From Parabacteroides faecis (GTDB lineage Bacteria; Bacteroidota; Bacteroidia; Bacteroidales; Tannerellaceae), in assembly GCF_014647375.1 (NCBI RefSeq), contig NZ_BMPB01000011.1, positions 186,001-250,000 of the forward strand: 64,000 nucleotides of DNA. The letters run 5' to 3'. The notes beneath the pieces were generated by a model. It did no database searches and was not told the DNA's origin. It saw only the letters and a program-made list of their open reading frames with translations. A program made the translations under genes and the position numbers. Shown one piece after another: positions 52,889 through 63,674 of this stretch (the stretch's first letter is position 1; each line of letters starts with the position of its first letter).

Positions 52889-55800
52889 ATGCAAAAATTA
52901 TCTATTACCCAATTTCTATGGGTGACAAAGTCACTTGGGTTAACCTTAAAAAAGATTCCATTGGTTATGAAACTGTTTTTTGTCTTTTTGATAAGTTCAA
53001 TTAGCTTACTACATGCCTCTGGTAGCTATGCACAAACTGCCCGGATTAGTTTGGATACTAAAAATCAAACAGTGCAGGAAGTCTTGGAACAGATAGAAGC
53101 TAAAAGTAATTTTTCTTTCTTTTATAACAATCGTCATGTCGATTTGAATCGTAAAGTATCGGTATCTGTCGATGATGCTGATATATTTAAAATACTGGAT
53201 ACCGTTTTTTCCGGGACCAATGTCGGTTATTCAGTTGTGGAAAATCGAATTGTGTTGTCTGTAAAATCGTCAAATCCTATTATATCCCAAAAAGGGAAGA
53301 AGATTACAGGGACGGTGGTCGATGCTGCGGGTATCCCTATTATCGGAGCAAATGTAATGGTCAAAGGAACGACCAATGGTGCTGTAACGGATATAGACGG
53401 ACATTTTTCTTTAAATGTAGAAAAGGGAGACTTGCTGGAGATCTCTTATATCGGCTATCTTTCATCTGAAATAAAGATTGGTAATGAACAGTCGTTGGCT
53501 GTTACATTAAAAGAAGATACCAAAACATTGGATGAAGTGGTAGTTGTCGGATATGGTACACAGAAAAAAGGAAACTTGACAGGATCTATCGCAACGGTTA
53601 AAAGCGAAGAAATGACCGTTGCTCCGGTTTCCAGTACTATAAATAGTTTAGGTGGTAGATTACCCGGATTAGTCTCTCAGCAGGCAAGCGGACAACCTGG
53701 GGCGGACCAGGCAACTATAAAAGTGCGTGGATTTGCGGATAATGCTATTTGGATCGTGGACGGAATAGAAACTGATTTTAACCGGGTCGATCCGAATCAG
53801 ATCGAGTCTATCAGTATATTGAAAGATGGTTCCGCTTCAATTTATGGAGCTCGTGCCGGTAATGGTGTTATTTTGGTAACCACAAAGAGAGGTGTTGTCC
53901 AAAAGCCGACCATTGCTATTAATTCATCCATTACTTTTCAAGGTATTACTACTATGCCTAAACCTGTATCTTCGGGTGATTATGCTACTTTGAAACGGGA
54001 AGAGTGGCTTCAGTCCGGTAAACCGGAATCGACTGCTCCCTATACGGAAGAACAGATACAGAAGTTCTATGACGGTACGGATCCGCAGTATGTAAATACA
54101 GATTGGTATAACGAATTGATCAGAAACTGGTCTCCGTTGAACCAGCATAATATATCGGTACGCGGAGGTAGTGAGAAGATTAAATATTATGGTTTTTTGG
54201 GCTATTTAGGCCAGGAATCTATTTGGAAAAATAATGGTGGAGATTATAAGCGTTATAATTTACAGTCGAATATCGATGCCAACATCACAGATCAGCTATC
54301 GTTGCAGTTGGACTTGTCTTTCATAAAATCTGATAATATGACGACAGTTCGTGGCCAGTCCGCAGGGGAAAATACGGTTTGGCAGGATTTTTGGAATACG
54401 TTGCCTATTTATCCGGCTCATTTGCCAGATCCGACGAGAATCTCTTATGCTGATGGAAAGGGAACAGGGGGTGCACATGTTACATCCAATACTGATTTAT
54501 CCGGATATACCAAAGATGAAAAGCTTACTTTAACCGGTACAATCGCTTTAAAATATAATATTAAATGGGTAAAGGGACTCTCTGCTAAATTCTTTGTTAA
54601 TTATTATGACGATATTAAATTCCAGAAGAGATTTAACAGACCATCTTCCTTTTATAGATATGATGTGGCGAGTGATACATATATCAGTGCAGGAGGATTG
54701 GGAAATTCGGCCCAATTATCACAACGGGATGATCGGAGTAAGATGCTGACCAGGCAGTTCTCTGTTAATTATGATAATACGTTGGCAGAAGATCATACCT
54801 TGTCTGTTTTGGCTCTGTATGAAGCGATTGATTATTCGGGAAACTGGATGTCAGCAAGTAGAGAAGATATGCTGACTCCTTCCATTGAGGAATTATTTGT
54901 CGGTAATACTGAAACAATGAAAAATGACGGAGCCTCATCGGAGATGGGACGTAAGAGTTTTGTCGGAAGATTCAATTATTCCTATAAGAATAAATATTTG
55001 TTGGAAACAACATTAAGAGCGGATGCCTCGGCTAAGTTTGCTCCCGGACACAGATGGGGCTTTTTCCCGAGTGCTTCATTAGGGTGGAGAATCACAGAGG
55101 AATCCTTTATGGAAAATGCTAAATCTGTATTGGATGACTTAAAGGTTAGGGCAAGTTACGGACGTTCAGGTAATGATGCTGTGGGTAACTTCCAGTATCT
55201 ATCCGGTTATAAGCTGAATGGATATTATCTGTTGGGAGATAAAAGTATGTCCGGTATTGTGACAACAGGCTTGGCTAATCCTATTTTGTCCTGGGAAAAA
55301 TTTGAAATATGGAATGTCGGTCTGAATTATTCATTCCTGAATCAGTTGATTTATGGAGAAGGGGATGTTTTCTACCGGAAGAGATCAGGTATCCCGGCTA
55401 AACGCTCTATGAGTTTGTCTCCTACATTTGGTGCTAGTTTTCCTGATGAGAATCTTAATAGTATGACAGATAGAGGTTTTGAATTTATTGTCGGTAGTTC
55501 AAAAAACTTTAAAGATTTCAGCTATAACATCAGCGGTAATATTTCGTGGTCCAGAGCAAAATGGGATCATTATGAAGAGCAGATGTATACAGATCCTGAC
55601 CAGAAAAGGATAAATCAGAAGTCCGGACAATGGATAGACAGACAATTTGGATACGTATCGGACGGATTGTTTACTTCTCAGGAAGAAATTGATAATTTGG
55701 GTTTTGATCAGGATAATAAGCAAAATGCATCTTTACGGCCGGGAGATATTCGCTATGTAGATGTAAACGGCGATAAAGTGTTGGACTGGAAAGACCAGGT

Positions 55801-56290
55801 TGAGATAGGTAAAGGAACGATGCCTCATTGGATGTATGGACTGAATGTCGATCTGAAATATAAAGATTTTGATTTTGCGGCTCTTTTCCAGGGTGCTTTC
55901 GGATATAACAGCAATATCACATTATGGCATAATACATTAACATTCCCACAGGAGCTGTATGATCTTCGTTGGTGTGAACAAAATAATGTATCTGATGCTC
56001 TTTATCCTCGTTTAGGTGGTGCTGCTACCAATGGTTATACATCTGATTATTTTTATAAAAAAGCAGGTTATTTACGTCTGAAATCGTTGGCTATTGGATA
56101 TAATTTGCCCAAAGAGCTTTGTACGAAATTATTTATAAAGCAATGCAGAGTCTATTTTGCAGGTACCAATTTGTTGACATTCGATAAGTTAAGAAAATAT
56201 CATATTGACCCGGAGGCCCCTTCCGGACAAGGCGGATATTATTATCCTCAACAAAAAACTCTTTCTGTAGGTGTTAATTTGTCATTCTAA
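52889..56290 (+). CDS. SusC/RagA-family TonB-dependent transporter with STN domain
   Basis: 1133 residues from the ATG at 52889; the earlier TTG at 52835 adds residues unlike a signal peptide. After the signal (ending SYAQ) comes a secretin/TonB N-terminal STN domain (QTVQEVLEQIEAKSNFSFFY), then a carboxypeptidase-like domain (GTVVDAAGIPIIGANVMVK), TonB-box region (DEVVVVGYGTQKKGNLTGSI), plug (SISILKDGSASIYGARAGNG) and barrel ending VGVNLSF. The STN domain marks it as a signalling transporter working with the FecR and ECF sigma genes just upstream. It pairs with the SusD at 56307. Confidence 0.96.
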   Translation: MQKLSITQFLWVTKSLGLTLKKIPLVMKLFFVFLISSISLLHASGSYAQTARISLDTKNQTVQEVLEQIEAKSNFSFFYNNRHVDLNRKVSVSVDDADIFKILDTVFSGTNVGYSVVENRIVLSVKSSNPIISQKGKKITGTVVDAAGIPIIGANVMVKGTTNGAVTDIDGHFSLNVEKGDLLEISYIGYLSSEIKIGNEQSLAVTLKEDTKTLDEVVVVGYGTQKKGNLTGSIATVKSEEMTVAPVSSTINSLGGRLPGLVSQQASGQPGADQATIKVRGFADNAIWIVDGIETDFNRVDPNQIESISILKDGSASIYGARAGNGVILVTTKRGVVQKPTIAINSSITFQGITTMPKPVSSGDYATLKREEWLQSGKPESTAPYTEEQIQKFYDGTDPQYVNTDWYNELIRNWSPLNQHNISVRGGSEKIKYYGFLGYLGQESIWKNNGGDYKRYNLQSNIDANITDQLSLQLDLSFIKSDNMTTVRGQSAGENTVWQDFWNTLPIYPAHLPDPTRISYADGKGTGGAHVTSNTDLSGYTKDEKLTLTGTIALKYNIKWVKGLSAKFFVNYYDDIKFQKRFNRPSSFYRYDVASDTYISAGGLGNSAQLSQRDDRSKMLTRQFSVNYDNTLAEDHTLSVLALYEAIDYSGNWMSASREDMLTPSIEELFVGNTETMKNDGASSEMGRKSFVGRFNYSYKNKYLLETTLRADASAKFAPGHRWGFFPSASLGWRITEESFMENAKSVLDDLKVRASYGRSGNDAVGNFQYLSGYKLNGYYLLGDKSMSGIVTTGLANPILSWEKFEIWNVGLNYSFLNQLIYGEGDVFYRKRSGIPAKRSMSLSPTFGASFPDENLNSMTDRGFEFIVGSSKNFKDFSYNISGNISWSRAKWDHYEEQMYTDPDQKRINQKSGQWIDRQFGYVSDGLFTSQEEIDNLGFDQDNKQNASLRPGDIRYVDVNGDKVLDWKDQVEIGKGTMPHWMYGLNVDLKYKDFDFAALFQGAFGYNSNITLWHNTLTFPQELYDLRWCEQNNVSDALYPRLGGAATNGYTSDYFYKKAGYLRLKSLAIGYNLPKELCTKLFIKQCRVYFAGTNLLTFDKLRKYHIDPEAPSGQGGYYYPQQKTLSVGVNLSF

Positions 56291-56306
56291 TAAAAAGTCT
56301 AATCGT

Positions 56307-58118
56307 ATGAAAAAAATATTTTTGTCATTAATGATAATCGCTTCATCTTTTGTTTCCTGTTCAGATGTTCTGGACAAAACTCCATTAGATATCATCTCTG
56401 ATGAAGCTGTATGGAATGATGAAGCTTTGATTGAAGCTTATTTAGTTCAATGTTACTATCACATGTCTTATTTTGGAAATGAAAGTGGTGGTGCAGGTTG
56501 GCAAGGTGATGGCTATTTCCCTGCATTCGTTGTGAACCATGTTTCTGATGAATGTTTGTCTCAATGGAGAGATTGGGGAGAAGCTATGACCGGATATAAT
56601 TATAAGTTTGGCGGACTAAAAATTGATGGTGGTTTGTTGGACTGGTGGGGATATGATCCTATCCGTAAAATCAATGAATTTATAGAAAAAGTCCCGGAAT
56701 CTCCGTTAAATCAGGATCTTAAAGGTACTCGAGTTGCAGAAGCTCGTTTTTTGAGAGCTTTTTCTTATTTTGCCATGGCAAAACGTTATGGTGGTGTTCC
56801 CTTGATTTTGAAAGCGCAGCAGTTGACTGATCCGGAGGAAGAATTATATCCTAAACGGGATACGGAAGAAGCCGTCTATAATTTTATTATATCTGAAACA
56901 AGTGAAATAGCTAATGAATTGCCGGAAGAGGCCGGAAGCGGAAACCTGGGACGTGCAACGAAATATGCTGCTTTGGCTTTGAAGTCGCGGGCAGCTTTAT
57001 ACGCTGCAAGTATTGCACAGTTCGGTAAGGTGCAATTGGATGGAGTAGTGGGAATCCCTGCAGAAAAGGCAAAGGATTTTTATCAGATATCTTATGATGC
57101 TTCCAAGGAGATCATAAATAGCGGAAAATTTGCTTTATATGATCAGGATGCGGATAAAGTAACAAACTTTAAAAATATATTTTTAGTTAAAAATAATAGT
57201 GAGGTTATCTTTGCAAAAAGACACGATAGTTCAAACGGTTTGATAACAGGTGGAAATGGATGGGCTGTTGATTTCTTTCAGTGTCCTCGTCCCCAGGGTT
57301 GGAACAGAGGTAACCTGGACGGTCCTTATCTGGAGTTAGTGGAAGATTTTGAGTATGTGGATGGTACTCCCGGAAAACTGAACCGTTCAGAAGTGGAGAA
57401 TGGTCTGTGGACTATGGATAAGTTGTGGGGGAAAAAGGATCCTCGTTTCTTTGCAACGATATATACACAGGAAACTCCGTGGAAAGGTAGCTTTGTGGAC
57501 TACCATAATGGCTTGCTTTTACCGGATGGGACGATTATGACGAAGGATTCTTACAAGGGAGTGTTATGTACAGGCGATCAGGATCTGGAAGGTACTTGTT
57601 TTGGTGTAATGAAATATTTGGATGAATCTCATGATAATATGGCAGGAACAGAGTCTGCATGGGCTACTTCTTCCCAGGATTTCTTATTATTCCGTTATGC
57701 GGAAACCTTACTGAATTTAGCGGAAGCTGCTTATGAATTAGGTAAGAATGGTGAAGCTTTGGATGCTATCAATCAGATACGGGAACGTGCCGGAATTGCC
57801 TCGCTGAAAGAGATCAGCCAGGATAAGATACGTCATGAAAGAAAAGTCGAACTGGCATTTGAAGGACACCGGTATTGGGATGTCAGACGTTGGAGAACTG
57901 CAACCACTGAATTATCAAGAAGTTTTTCTGGTCTTCGATATATATTAGACTATTCTAGTTATACAGATGATGAGAAAAAATATAAACTGGAAATTCTGGA
58001 TAATATCGACGGAAGTGTTTCTACACCGTTGTTCAAAGAGGAAAATTATTATTTGCCTATAACTTTGAGCAGAACGTCTAGCAATCCTAATATGGTAGAA
58101 AATCCAGGATATAAATAA
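56307..58118 (+). CDS. SusD/RagB-family lipoprotein
   Basis: 603 residues from the ATG at 56307, giving a lipoprotein signal MKKIFLSLMIIASSFVSC (Cys18). SusD features include LDKTPLDIISDEAVW after the signal, EARFLRAFSYFAMAKRYGGVPLI in parts, and the C-terminal INQIRERAGI and ELAFEGHRYWDVRRWR motifs. It binds the imported glycan with the STN-type SusC. A hairpin (58126-58169) follows, then the enzyme genes. Confidence 0.95.
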   Translation: MKKIFLSLMIIASSFVSCSDVLDKTPLDIISDEAVWNDEALIEAYLVQCYYHMSYFGNESGGAGWQGDGYFPAFVVNHVSDECLSQWRDWGEAMTGYNYKFGGLKIDGGLLDWWGYDPIRKINEFIEKVPESPLNQDLKGTRVAEARFLRAFSYFAMAKRYGGVPLILKAQQLTDPEEELYPKRDTEEAVYNFIISETSEIANELPEEAGSGNLGRATKYAALALKSRAALYAASIAQFGKVQLDGVVGIPAEKAKDFYQISYDASKEIINSGKFALYDQDADKVTNFKNIFLVKNNSEVIFAKRHDSSNGLITGGNGWAVDFFQCPRPQGWNRGNLDGPYLELVEDFEYVDGTPGKLNRSEVENGLWTMDKLWGKKDPRFFATIYTQETPWKGSFVDYHNGLLLPDGTIMTKDSYKGVLCTGDQDLEGTCFGVMKYLDESHDNMAGTESAWATSSQDFLLFRYAETLLNLAEAAYELGKNGEALDAINQIRERAGIASLKEISQDKIRHERKVELAFEGHRYWDVRRWRTATTELSRSFSGLRYILDYSSYTDDEKKYKLEILDNIDGSVSTPLFKEENYYLPITLSRTSSNPNMVENPGYK

Positions 58119-58125
58119 ATTTAAT

Positions 58126-58169
58126 AAAAACGGTCAGTTTCAGGTAATGGATCTGGACTGATCGTTTTT
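58126..58169 (+). terminator. Hairpin between susD and the enzyme genes
   Basis: A 13-base stem (58126-58138 with 58157-58169, one G-T pair) starting A5 and ending T5, 18-base loop. It may end part of the transcripts so that susCD is made in excess over the enzymes. Confidence 0.78.
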
Positions 58170-58188
58170 ATGAAAGAAAAAATAAGAT

Positions 58189-59409
58189 ATGAATCTAAAA
58201 GTAATTATTTGTTTGATTATGCTGGCTTTTACTGCAACGGGTATGAGTCAGGCGAAAGATGTAAGTGATGAAATTACAGTAGCGTGCTATTATTTCCCTA
58301 ATTATCATACACGTGATACTACCGATTTGCGTATTAGCCGTCAGCATTTTGAAAACTGGTCGGAATGGGAGTTGGTAAAGCATGCCAAACCTCGCTTTGA
58401 TGGTCATTATCAGCCTAAAGTACCAGCATGGGGATATACTGACGAAAAAGACCCCAAAGTGATGGAGCAGAAAATACAGGCTGCATCGACGCATGGTATC
58501 GATGTGTTTATTTTCGATTGGTATACCTATGAGGGGAAACCTTTTTTAAACCGTTGTCTGGATGAAGGTTTTCTTCACGCATCGAATACTGATTCCATTA
58601 AATTTGCTCTTATGTGGGCAAACCACGACTGGATGGAATTATATCCTTATACTGCTGGTGATAAACATGATTATTTATATAACGGAAAGGTTACCTCTGA
58701 AATGTTCGATCGTATTGGTGATAATTTGATCGAGCAATATTTTACTAAGTCAAATTATTGGTTGATAGATGGGAAGGCTTATTTCTCTATTTATGATATT
58801 CAAAATTTTATTAATAGTTTCGGTTCTTTGGAAGCTACGATAAAAGAAATGAAAAAATTAGATCGGAAAGCTATTGATGCCGGATTGAAGGGGATACATT
58901 GGAATTTGGTAGCTTGGAGTACGGCAATTTTGCCCGGTCAGGATGCTCCGCTGAACAATAGAGAATTATTAGAAAAGTTGAAGTTCGATTCTGCGACTTC
59001 TTATGTCTGGATTCATCATGTCGGATTGCCGCAGGTTGAAACCGATTTTAATTATGTCAGGGATAAATACCTGGAACATTGGGATAATGCCGTGAAAGAT
59101 TATGGAGTTCCTTATTATCCGAATGTAACTATGGGATGGGATCCAAGTCCGAGAACGAATCAGGAGAAGGAGTGGAGTGGTAGTAATTATGGCTATCCTT
59201 ATACGAACACGATGTCGAATAATACTCCGGCAAATTTCAAAAAAGCTTTACAAATGACCCGGGATAGATTATTGGCAGACCCTGATGGCCCGCGTATTTT
59301 AAATATCAATTGTTGGAATGAATGGACGGAAGGTAGTTATCTGGAACCCGATACGAAAAACGGAATGTCCTATCTGGAAGCTGTAAAAAGTGTTTTTAAT
59401 AAAGAATAG
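58189..59409 (+). CDS. GH99-like / WbsX-type glycan-active enzyme, first copy
   Basis: 406 residues with a cleavable signal peptide (about 20 residues, ending MSQA). The (beta/alpha)8-type core has VACYYFPNYHTRD, HYQPKVPAWGYTDE, GIDVFIFDWYTYEGKPF, LMWANHDW and the C-terminal INCWNEWTEGSYLEPD (around residue 374), where the Glu residues of WNEWTEG match the catalytic acids of GH99 mannosidases. Proteins with this domain occur as WbsX-type transferases and as GH99-like hydrolases; in a SusCD locus with an export signal, hydrolase is more likely. It is followed by a second copy after only five bases. Confidence 0.8.
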   Translation: MNLKVIICLIMLAFTATGMSQAKDVSDEITVACYYFPNYHTRDTTDLRISRQHFENWSEWELVKHAKPRFDGHYQPKVPAWGYTDEKDPKVMEQKIQAASTHGIDVFIFDWYTYEGKPFLNRCLDEGFLHASNTDSIKFALMWANHDWMELYPYTAGDKHDYLYNGKVTSEMFDRIGDNLIEQYFTKSNYWLIDGKAYFSIYDIQNFINSFGSLEATIKEMKKLDRKAIDAGLKGIHWNLVAWSTAILPGQDAPLNNRELLEKLKFDSATSYVWIHHVGLPQVETDFNYVRDKYLEHWDNAVKDYGVPYYPNVTMGWDPSPRTNQEKEWSGSNYGYPYTNTMSNNTPANFKKALQMTRDRLLADPDGPRILNINCWNEWTEGSYLEPDTKNGMSYLEAVKSVFNKE

Positions 59410-59414
59410 AAAAT

Positions 59415-60611
59415 ATGAAAAATCGATTGTGTTTATTATTTGTGTTTTTGTGTTGCTCGATCCTTTTGTTTGGACAAGGAAAGAAGCAGAAGTATGATAT
59501 CGCAGCATTTCTCTATCCGGCGTATGCTTCTGACGATCCGCGTTTACGTCCGTTCTGGCCGATGGGAATAGGTGAGTGGGAGACTGTTATGACAATGCAA
59601 AAGAGAAATCCCGGACATTATTGGGACCGCAAACCTTTGTGGGGATATATTAATGAAGCAGATCCTTCGGTTATGTCGATGGAGATAGAACAGGCAACAA
59701 AGCATGGTGTAAATGTTTTTATTTTTGACTGGTATTGGTATGACGGTCGTCCGTTTATGGAGACGACTTTGGATAATGGTTTCCTCAAAGCTGATAATGT
59801 GGATAAAATGCAGTTCTACCTGATGTGGGCAAACCATGATGTGGTGAATGTCTGGGATACCCGCCTGGCCAGAGTCAAAGAAGATAATGTGATCTGGACC
59901 GGCAAAGTGGACCGTCAGGAGTTTGAAAAGATCTGCAAACGTAATATCGAGAAATATTTCAAACATCCTCAATATTATAAGATAGACGGAAAACCTGTTT
60001 TTATGATTTATGATATACCACAGTTAATAGCAGGTTTGGGAGGAGTCGAAGAAACAGCAGATGCTTTGGAATGGTTTAAGAAGGAAACGAAAAAGGCAGG
60101 GTTTCCCGGACTAGAGTTGCAGATAACGATGTGGTCCATTAATATGAACTATAGTGGGTTCGATGCTGGAAAAACAACGAATCCGGAGAATTCATTCGTA
60201 AAGAAATTAGGATTCACTAGCGGTACTCATTATCAGTTTGCCCATTTTACGAATGTAAATGAAGATTATAATGTCATTATGGATGCGGTTGAAAAAGAAT
60301 GGGAACGCATTGATTCTTCTTATGACTTTACTTATTATCCTCATATAAGTGTGGGATGGGATAATAGTCCCCGTACAGGTGTAAGTGCAGTTGTGAAGAA
60401 TAATACACCCGAAAATTTTGAAAAAGCACTTCGTCGTGCTAAAGCTTTTGCCGACCGGCATCCGAAACAAAAGCCATTGATAACGATAAATAGTTGGAAT
60501 GAATGGACAGAAACTAGCTATTTGATGCCTTGTGATATGTTTGGGTACGGCTATTTGGAAGCGGTTAAACGGGTATTTGTGGATTTAAATGAATTATCAA
60601 ATGAAAAATAA
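59415..60611 (+). CDS. GH99-like / WbsX-type glycan-active enzyme, second copy
   Basis: 398 residues, signal peptide of about 20 residues (LLFVFLCCSILLFGQG). Same core motifs as the previous gene: IAAFLYPAYASDDPRLRPFW, HYWDRKPLWGYINEADP, NVFIFDWYWYDGRPF, LMWANHDV and SWNEWTETSYLMP (around residue 359), with Thr-Ser replacing Gly-Ser in the last motif. A third, even closer copy begins at 63675. It overlaps the next gene's start by 11 bases. The three copies probably act on related linkages of one glycan; which sugar is not clear from sequence. Confidence 0.8.
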   Translation: MKNRLCLLFVFLCCSILLFGQGKKQKYDIAAFLYPAYASDDPRLRPFWPMGIGEWETVMTMQKRNPGHYWDRKPLWGYINEADPSVMSMEIEQATKHGVNVFIFDWYWYDGRPFMETTLDNGFLKADNVDKMQFYLMWANHDVVNVWDTRLARVKEDNVIWTGKVDRQEFEKICKRNIEKYFKHPQYYKIDGKPVFMIYDIPQLIAGLGGVEETADALEWFKKETKKAGFPGLELQITMWSINMNYSGFDAGKTTNPENSFVKKLGFTSGTHYQFAHFTNVNEDYNVIMDAVEKEWERIDSSYDFTYYPHISVGWDNSPRTGVSAVVKNNTPENFEKALRRAKAFADRHPKQKPLITINSWNEWTETSYLMPCDMFGYGYLEAVKRVFVDLNELSNEK

Positions 60612-63600
60612 ATATTGGGGAGGGGTTATAGCTCTTCTTATTCTTGCATTTGTTAATGTACAATGTGACTCTAGTGTAAGATTTATTGGAGATACATTAG
60701 AAGAAGGATTTAAATCACCTCCTAAAGGTGCGAATCCGGGAGTTTATTGGTACTTTATGGATGGAAATCTTTCGAAGGAAGGGATAACGAAAGATTTGGA
60801 ATCAATGGTTCAGGTGGGAATTTCTCATGCAATCTTTCTTGAAGTAAATGCTGGAGTTCCTCGTGGAAAAGTTGATATGCTCAGTCCGGAATGGATGGAC
60901 ATATTTAAACATATGGTTTCAGAAAGCGAAAGGTTAGGAGTGCGTTTATCCATTGCCACCGGACCGGGATGGGCTGGAACTGGTGGACCATGGGTGGATG
61001 TAGAAGAATCCATGCAACATCTGGTAGCTAGTACGGTGGTGGTAAATGCTTCTGACATATCCGGTGTTATCCTTCCTAAACCTGTTGCGAGAAAACGCTT
61101 TTATGGCGATTTTGTGTTTACACCGGAACAGAGGAAAGATTGGGAAAATTTTTATGAAGATGTAGCGGTATTGGCCTTCCCTACGCCGGAAGGAGATGAA
61201 ACGATTGTGGATACAGATGAAAAGGCTCTTTATGGCAGACATCCTTTTAGTTCCATGTTTGGTGTAAAACAATTTTTACCAACATCTGCTTCTTATCCTG
61301 AAGCGGAAGGATCGGTTGTGAATCCTGCAGATATGATAGATCTTACCTCCCGATTGAGGGCAGATGGTTCCATTGAAGGAACGCTTCCGGAGGGCAGGTG
61401 GACTATTATGCGATTTGGAGTACGTAATACGGGCGCCGTTACGAGTCCGGCTCCGGCTCCCGGATTAGGTTTTGAAACGGATAAAATGGATACAACAGCC
61501 ATATCTCATCATTTGAATAATTTTGTAGGGGAAATATTTCGTTATGCTGGTTTTCAAAAAAGAACATCACGGTCTCCTTATGGTGGTCTGGCTATGCTTC
61601 ATTTTGATAGTTGGGAGATGGGATCGCAGAACTGGACTTCTAAGTTCCGTGAAGAATTTAAACAACGGAGAAAGTATGATCCACAACCATTTTATCCGGC
61701 ATATACAGGTGTTATTGTTGGTAGTCGTGAATTAACAGAAAGGTTTTTATGGGATTTGCGTAAAACAATACAAGAACTGATACTGGAAAATCATCTTGGA
61801 TATATTAGGCAATATGCTCACGAATATGGGTTGGGATTATCGATAGAGCCTTATGATATGACCCCTGTTGCAGATTTAGAACTTGCAGCAGCAGCAGATG
61901 TTCCTATGTGTGAATTTTGGAGGGCTGGATTTGGTTTTAATACGACCTTCAGTTTGATGGAGGCAACTTCTGTGGCACATCTCAAAGGACAGCCTGTTGT
62001 TCCTGCCGAAAGTTTTACGGCTCTTAATGATGGCTGGGATTTGTATCCTGGTCAGTTGAAGAATCAGACAGACTGGGCTTTAGCATCAGGTGTTAATCGG
62101 ATGATGTTTCATACTTTTGTACATCAATGTTTTCCTGATAGTGTAAAGCCTGGGATGACGATGGGGGGGATTGGAGTTCAATGGAACCGTAATCAAACCT
62201 GGTGGGAGATGAGTAAAGCGTATCATGATTATCTTTCCCGTTCTCAGTTTTTATTGCAACAGGGACGTACCGTTTCAGATATTCTTTATTTCTGCCCGGA
62301 AGGAAATCCTCATGTATTTAAAGCGCCGGTTTCGGCTTATAATAAACCGGATTCTGCTTATGATGTTCTTTATATTCATGCTAATACGACTTTTGAAAAA
62401 AGGTCGGCTTCAGAAAATCAGGATGTAAATATTCTTCCGGATAAGAGAGGGTATGCTTTTGACGCATGTCCGCCTAGTCTTTTATATAAAGCAACGGTGA
62501 AAGATGGGCGAATTATATTTCCTAGTGGAGCTGAGTATAGTATACTGGTATTACCCAATTGGGAGACAATGACACCGGATATACTCAAAAAAATAAAAGA
62601 GTTGGTAATAGGTGGAGCCACAGTTGTCGGTATGCCACCTAAAAAGTCTCCGAGCTTACAGAATTATCCTCAATGCGATAACGAAATTAAAGCATTAGTA
62701 AAGGATATTTGGGGAGAGGGAGAAATGCCCATAACTGTAGGAAAACGTATGGTTGGAAAAGGACAGATTATTTGGGGACAAGATCTTATAAAGAATCAGG
62801 ATAATTTGTATCCGGATTATGATTGTACAGCAAGTATACTTTCTGATATGAATATTCCGGAAGATTTTACCTCTAATGGGGCTTTACGATATACACATCG
62901 TACAGTGGCCGAATATGACATTTATTTTGTTTCCAATCGCTCAGGAAAGAAAATTCAAACAGATTGTATTTTTCGTGTAGATAATAAAATTCCGGAATTG
63001 TGGGATGCTGTGACTGGGGAAATTAGGGATCTGAAATCTTTTTCAACAAAAGATGGACAGACGATTGTTCCGATGCAGTTCGATATAGATCAGAGTTTTT
63101 TTGTGGTGTTTCGTAAAAAGGGAGAACCATCTTCTGGAAAAAGTAATTTCTCTTCGTTTACTACAGTTTTAACCCTGGATAAACCATGGTCTGTTTCCTT
63201 TGATCCGAGTAAGGGGGGGCGCAGAAAAGGTTGTATTTGATAAGCTTACAGATTGGAGTACAAATGAAAATGATAGTATTAAGTTTTATTCTGGTACAGG
63301 GGTATATCGTCAAACATTTGATATGAAAAATATCTCGGATAAACAATATTATCTTCATTTAGGTGAAGTAAATGTTATTGCTAAAGTTTGGCTTAATAAA
63401 AAAGAGATAGGAACTGTTTGGACATATCCGTGGCAGCTTAATATTAGTGATTATATTAAACTAGGAGAAAATCAACTAGAAATAGAGGTCATTAATCCTT
63501 GGGTTAATAGATTAATAGGTGATAAGGTTTTATCTGATGGGGGTGTACAGAAACATTATACCAGTACTACCTACCAGCCTTACAATAAAGAATCTCCTTT

Positions 63601-63661
63601 GTTAAAATCCGGTTTGCTAGGTCCCGTGAGAATTCTAGAGGTTGTAGAAAAAAGTAATTAA
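60601..63661 (+). pseudogene. GH106-like (alpha-L-rhamnosidase family) enzyme, frameshifted
   Basis: A lipoprotein (ATG at 60601, Cys22 in NVQC) of about 1019 residues if repaired. The N-terminal region has NPGVYWYFMDGNLSKEGI, GISHAIFLEVNAGVPRG and the GPGWAGTGGPWV motif of the GH106 barrel; the C-terminal part is a galactose-binding beta domain (YYLHLGEVNVIAKVWLNKKE). The frame breaks at a run of seven G (about 63214-63220): as written it stops at 63238-63240, but with six G it continues FDPSKGGAEKVVFDKL without a gap to 63661. GH106 enzymes release alpha-L-rhamnose. The gene may be inactive, phase-variable, or intact with a sequencing error. Confidence 0.8.
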
Positions 63662-63674
63662 ATTGTGTTTTTGT

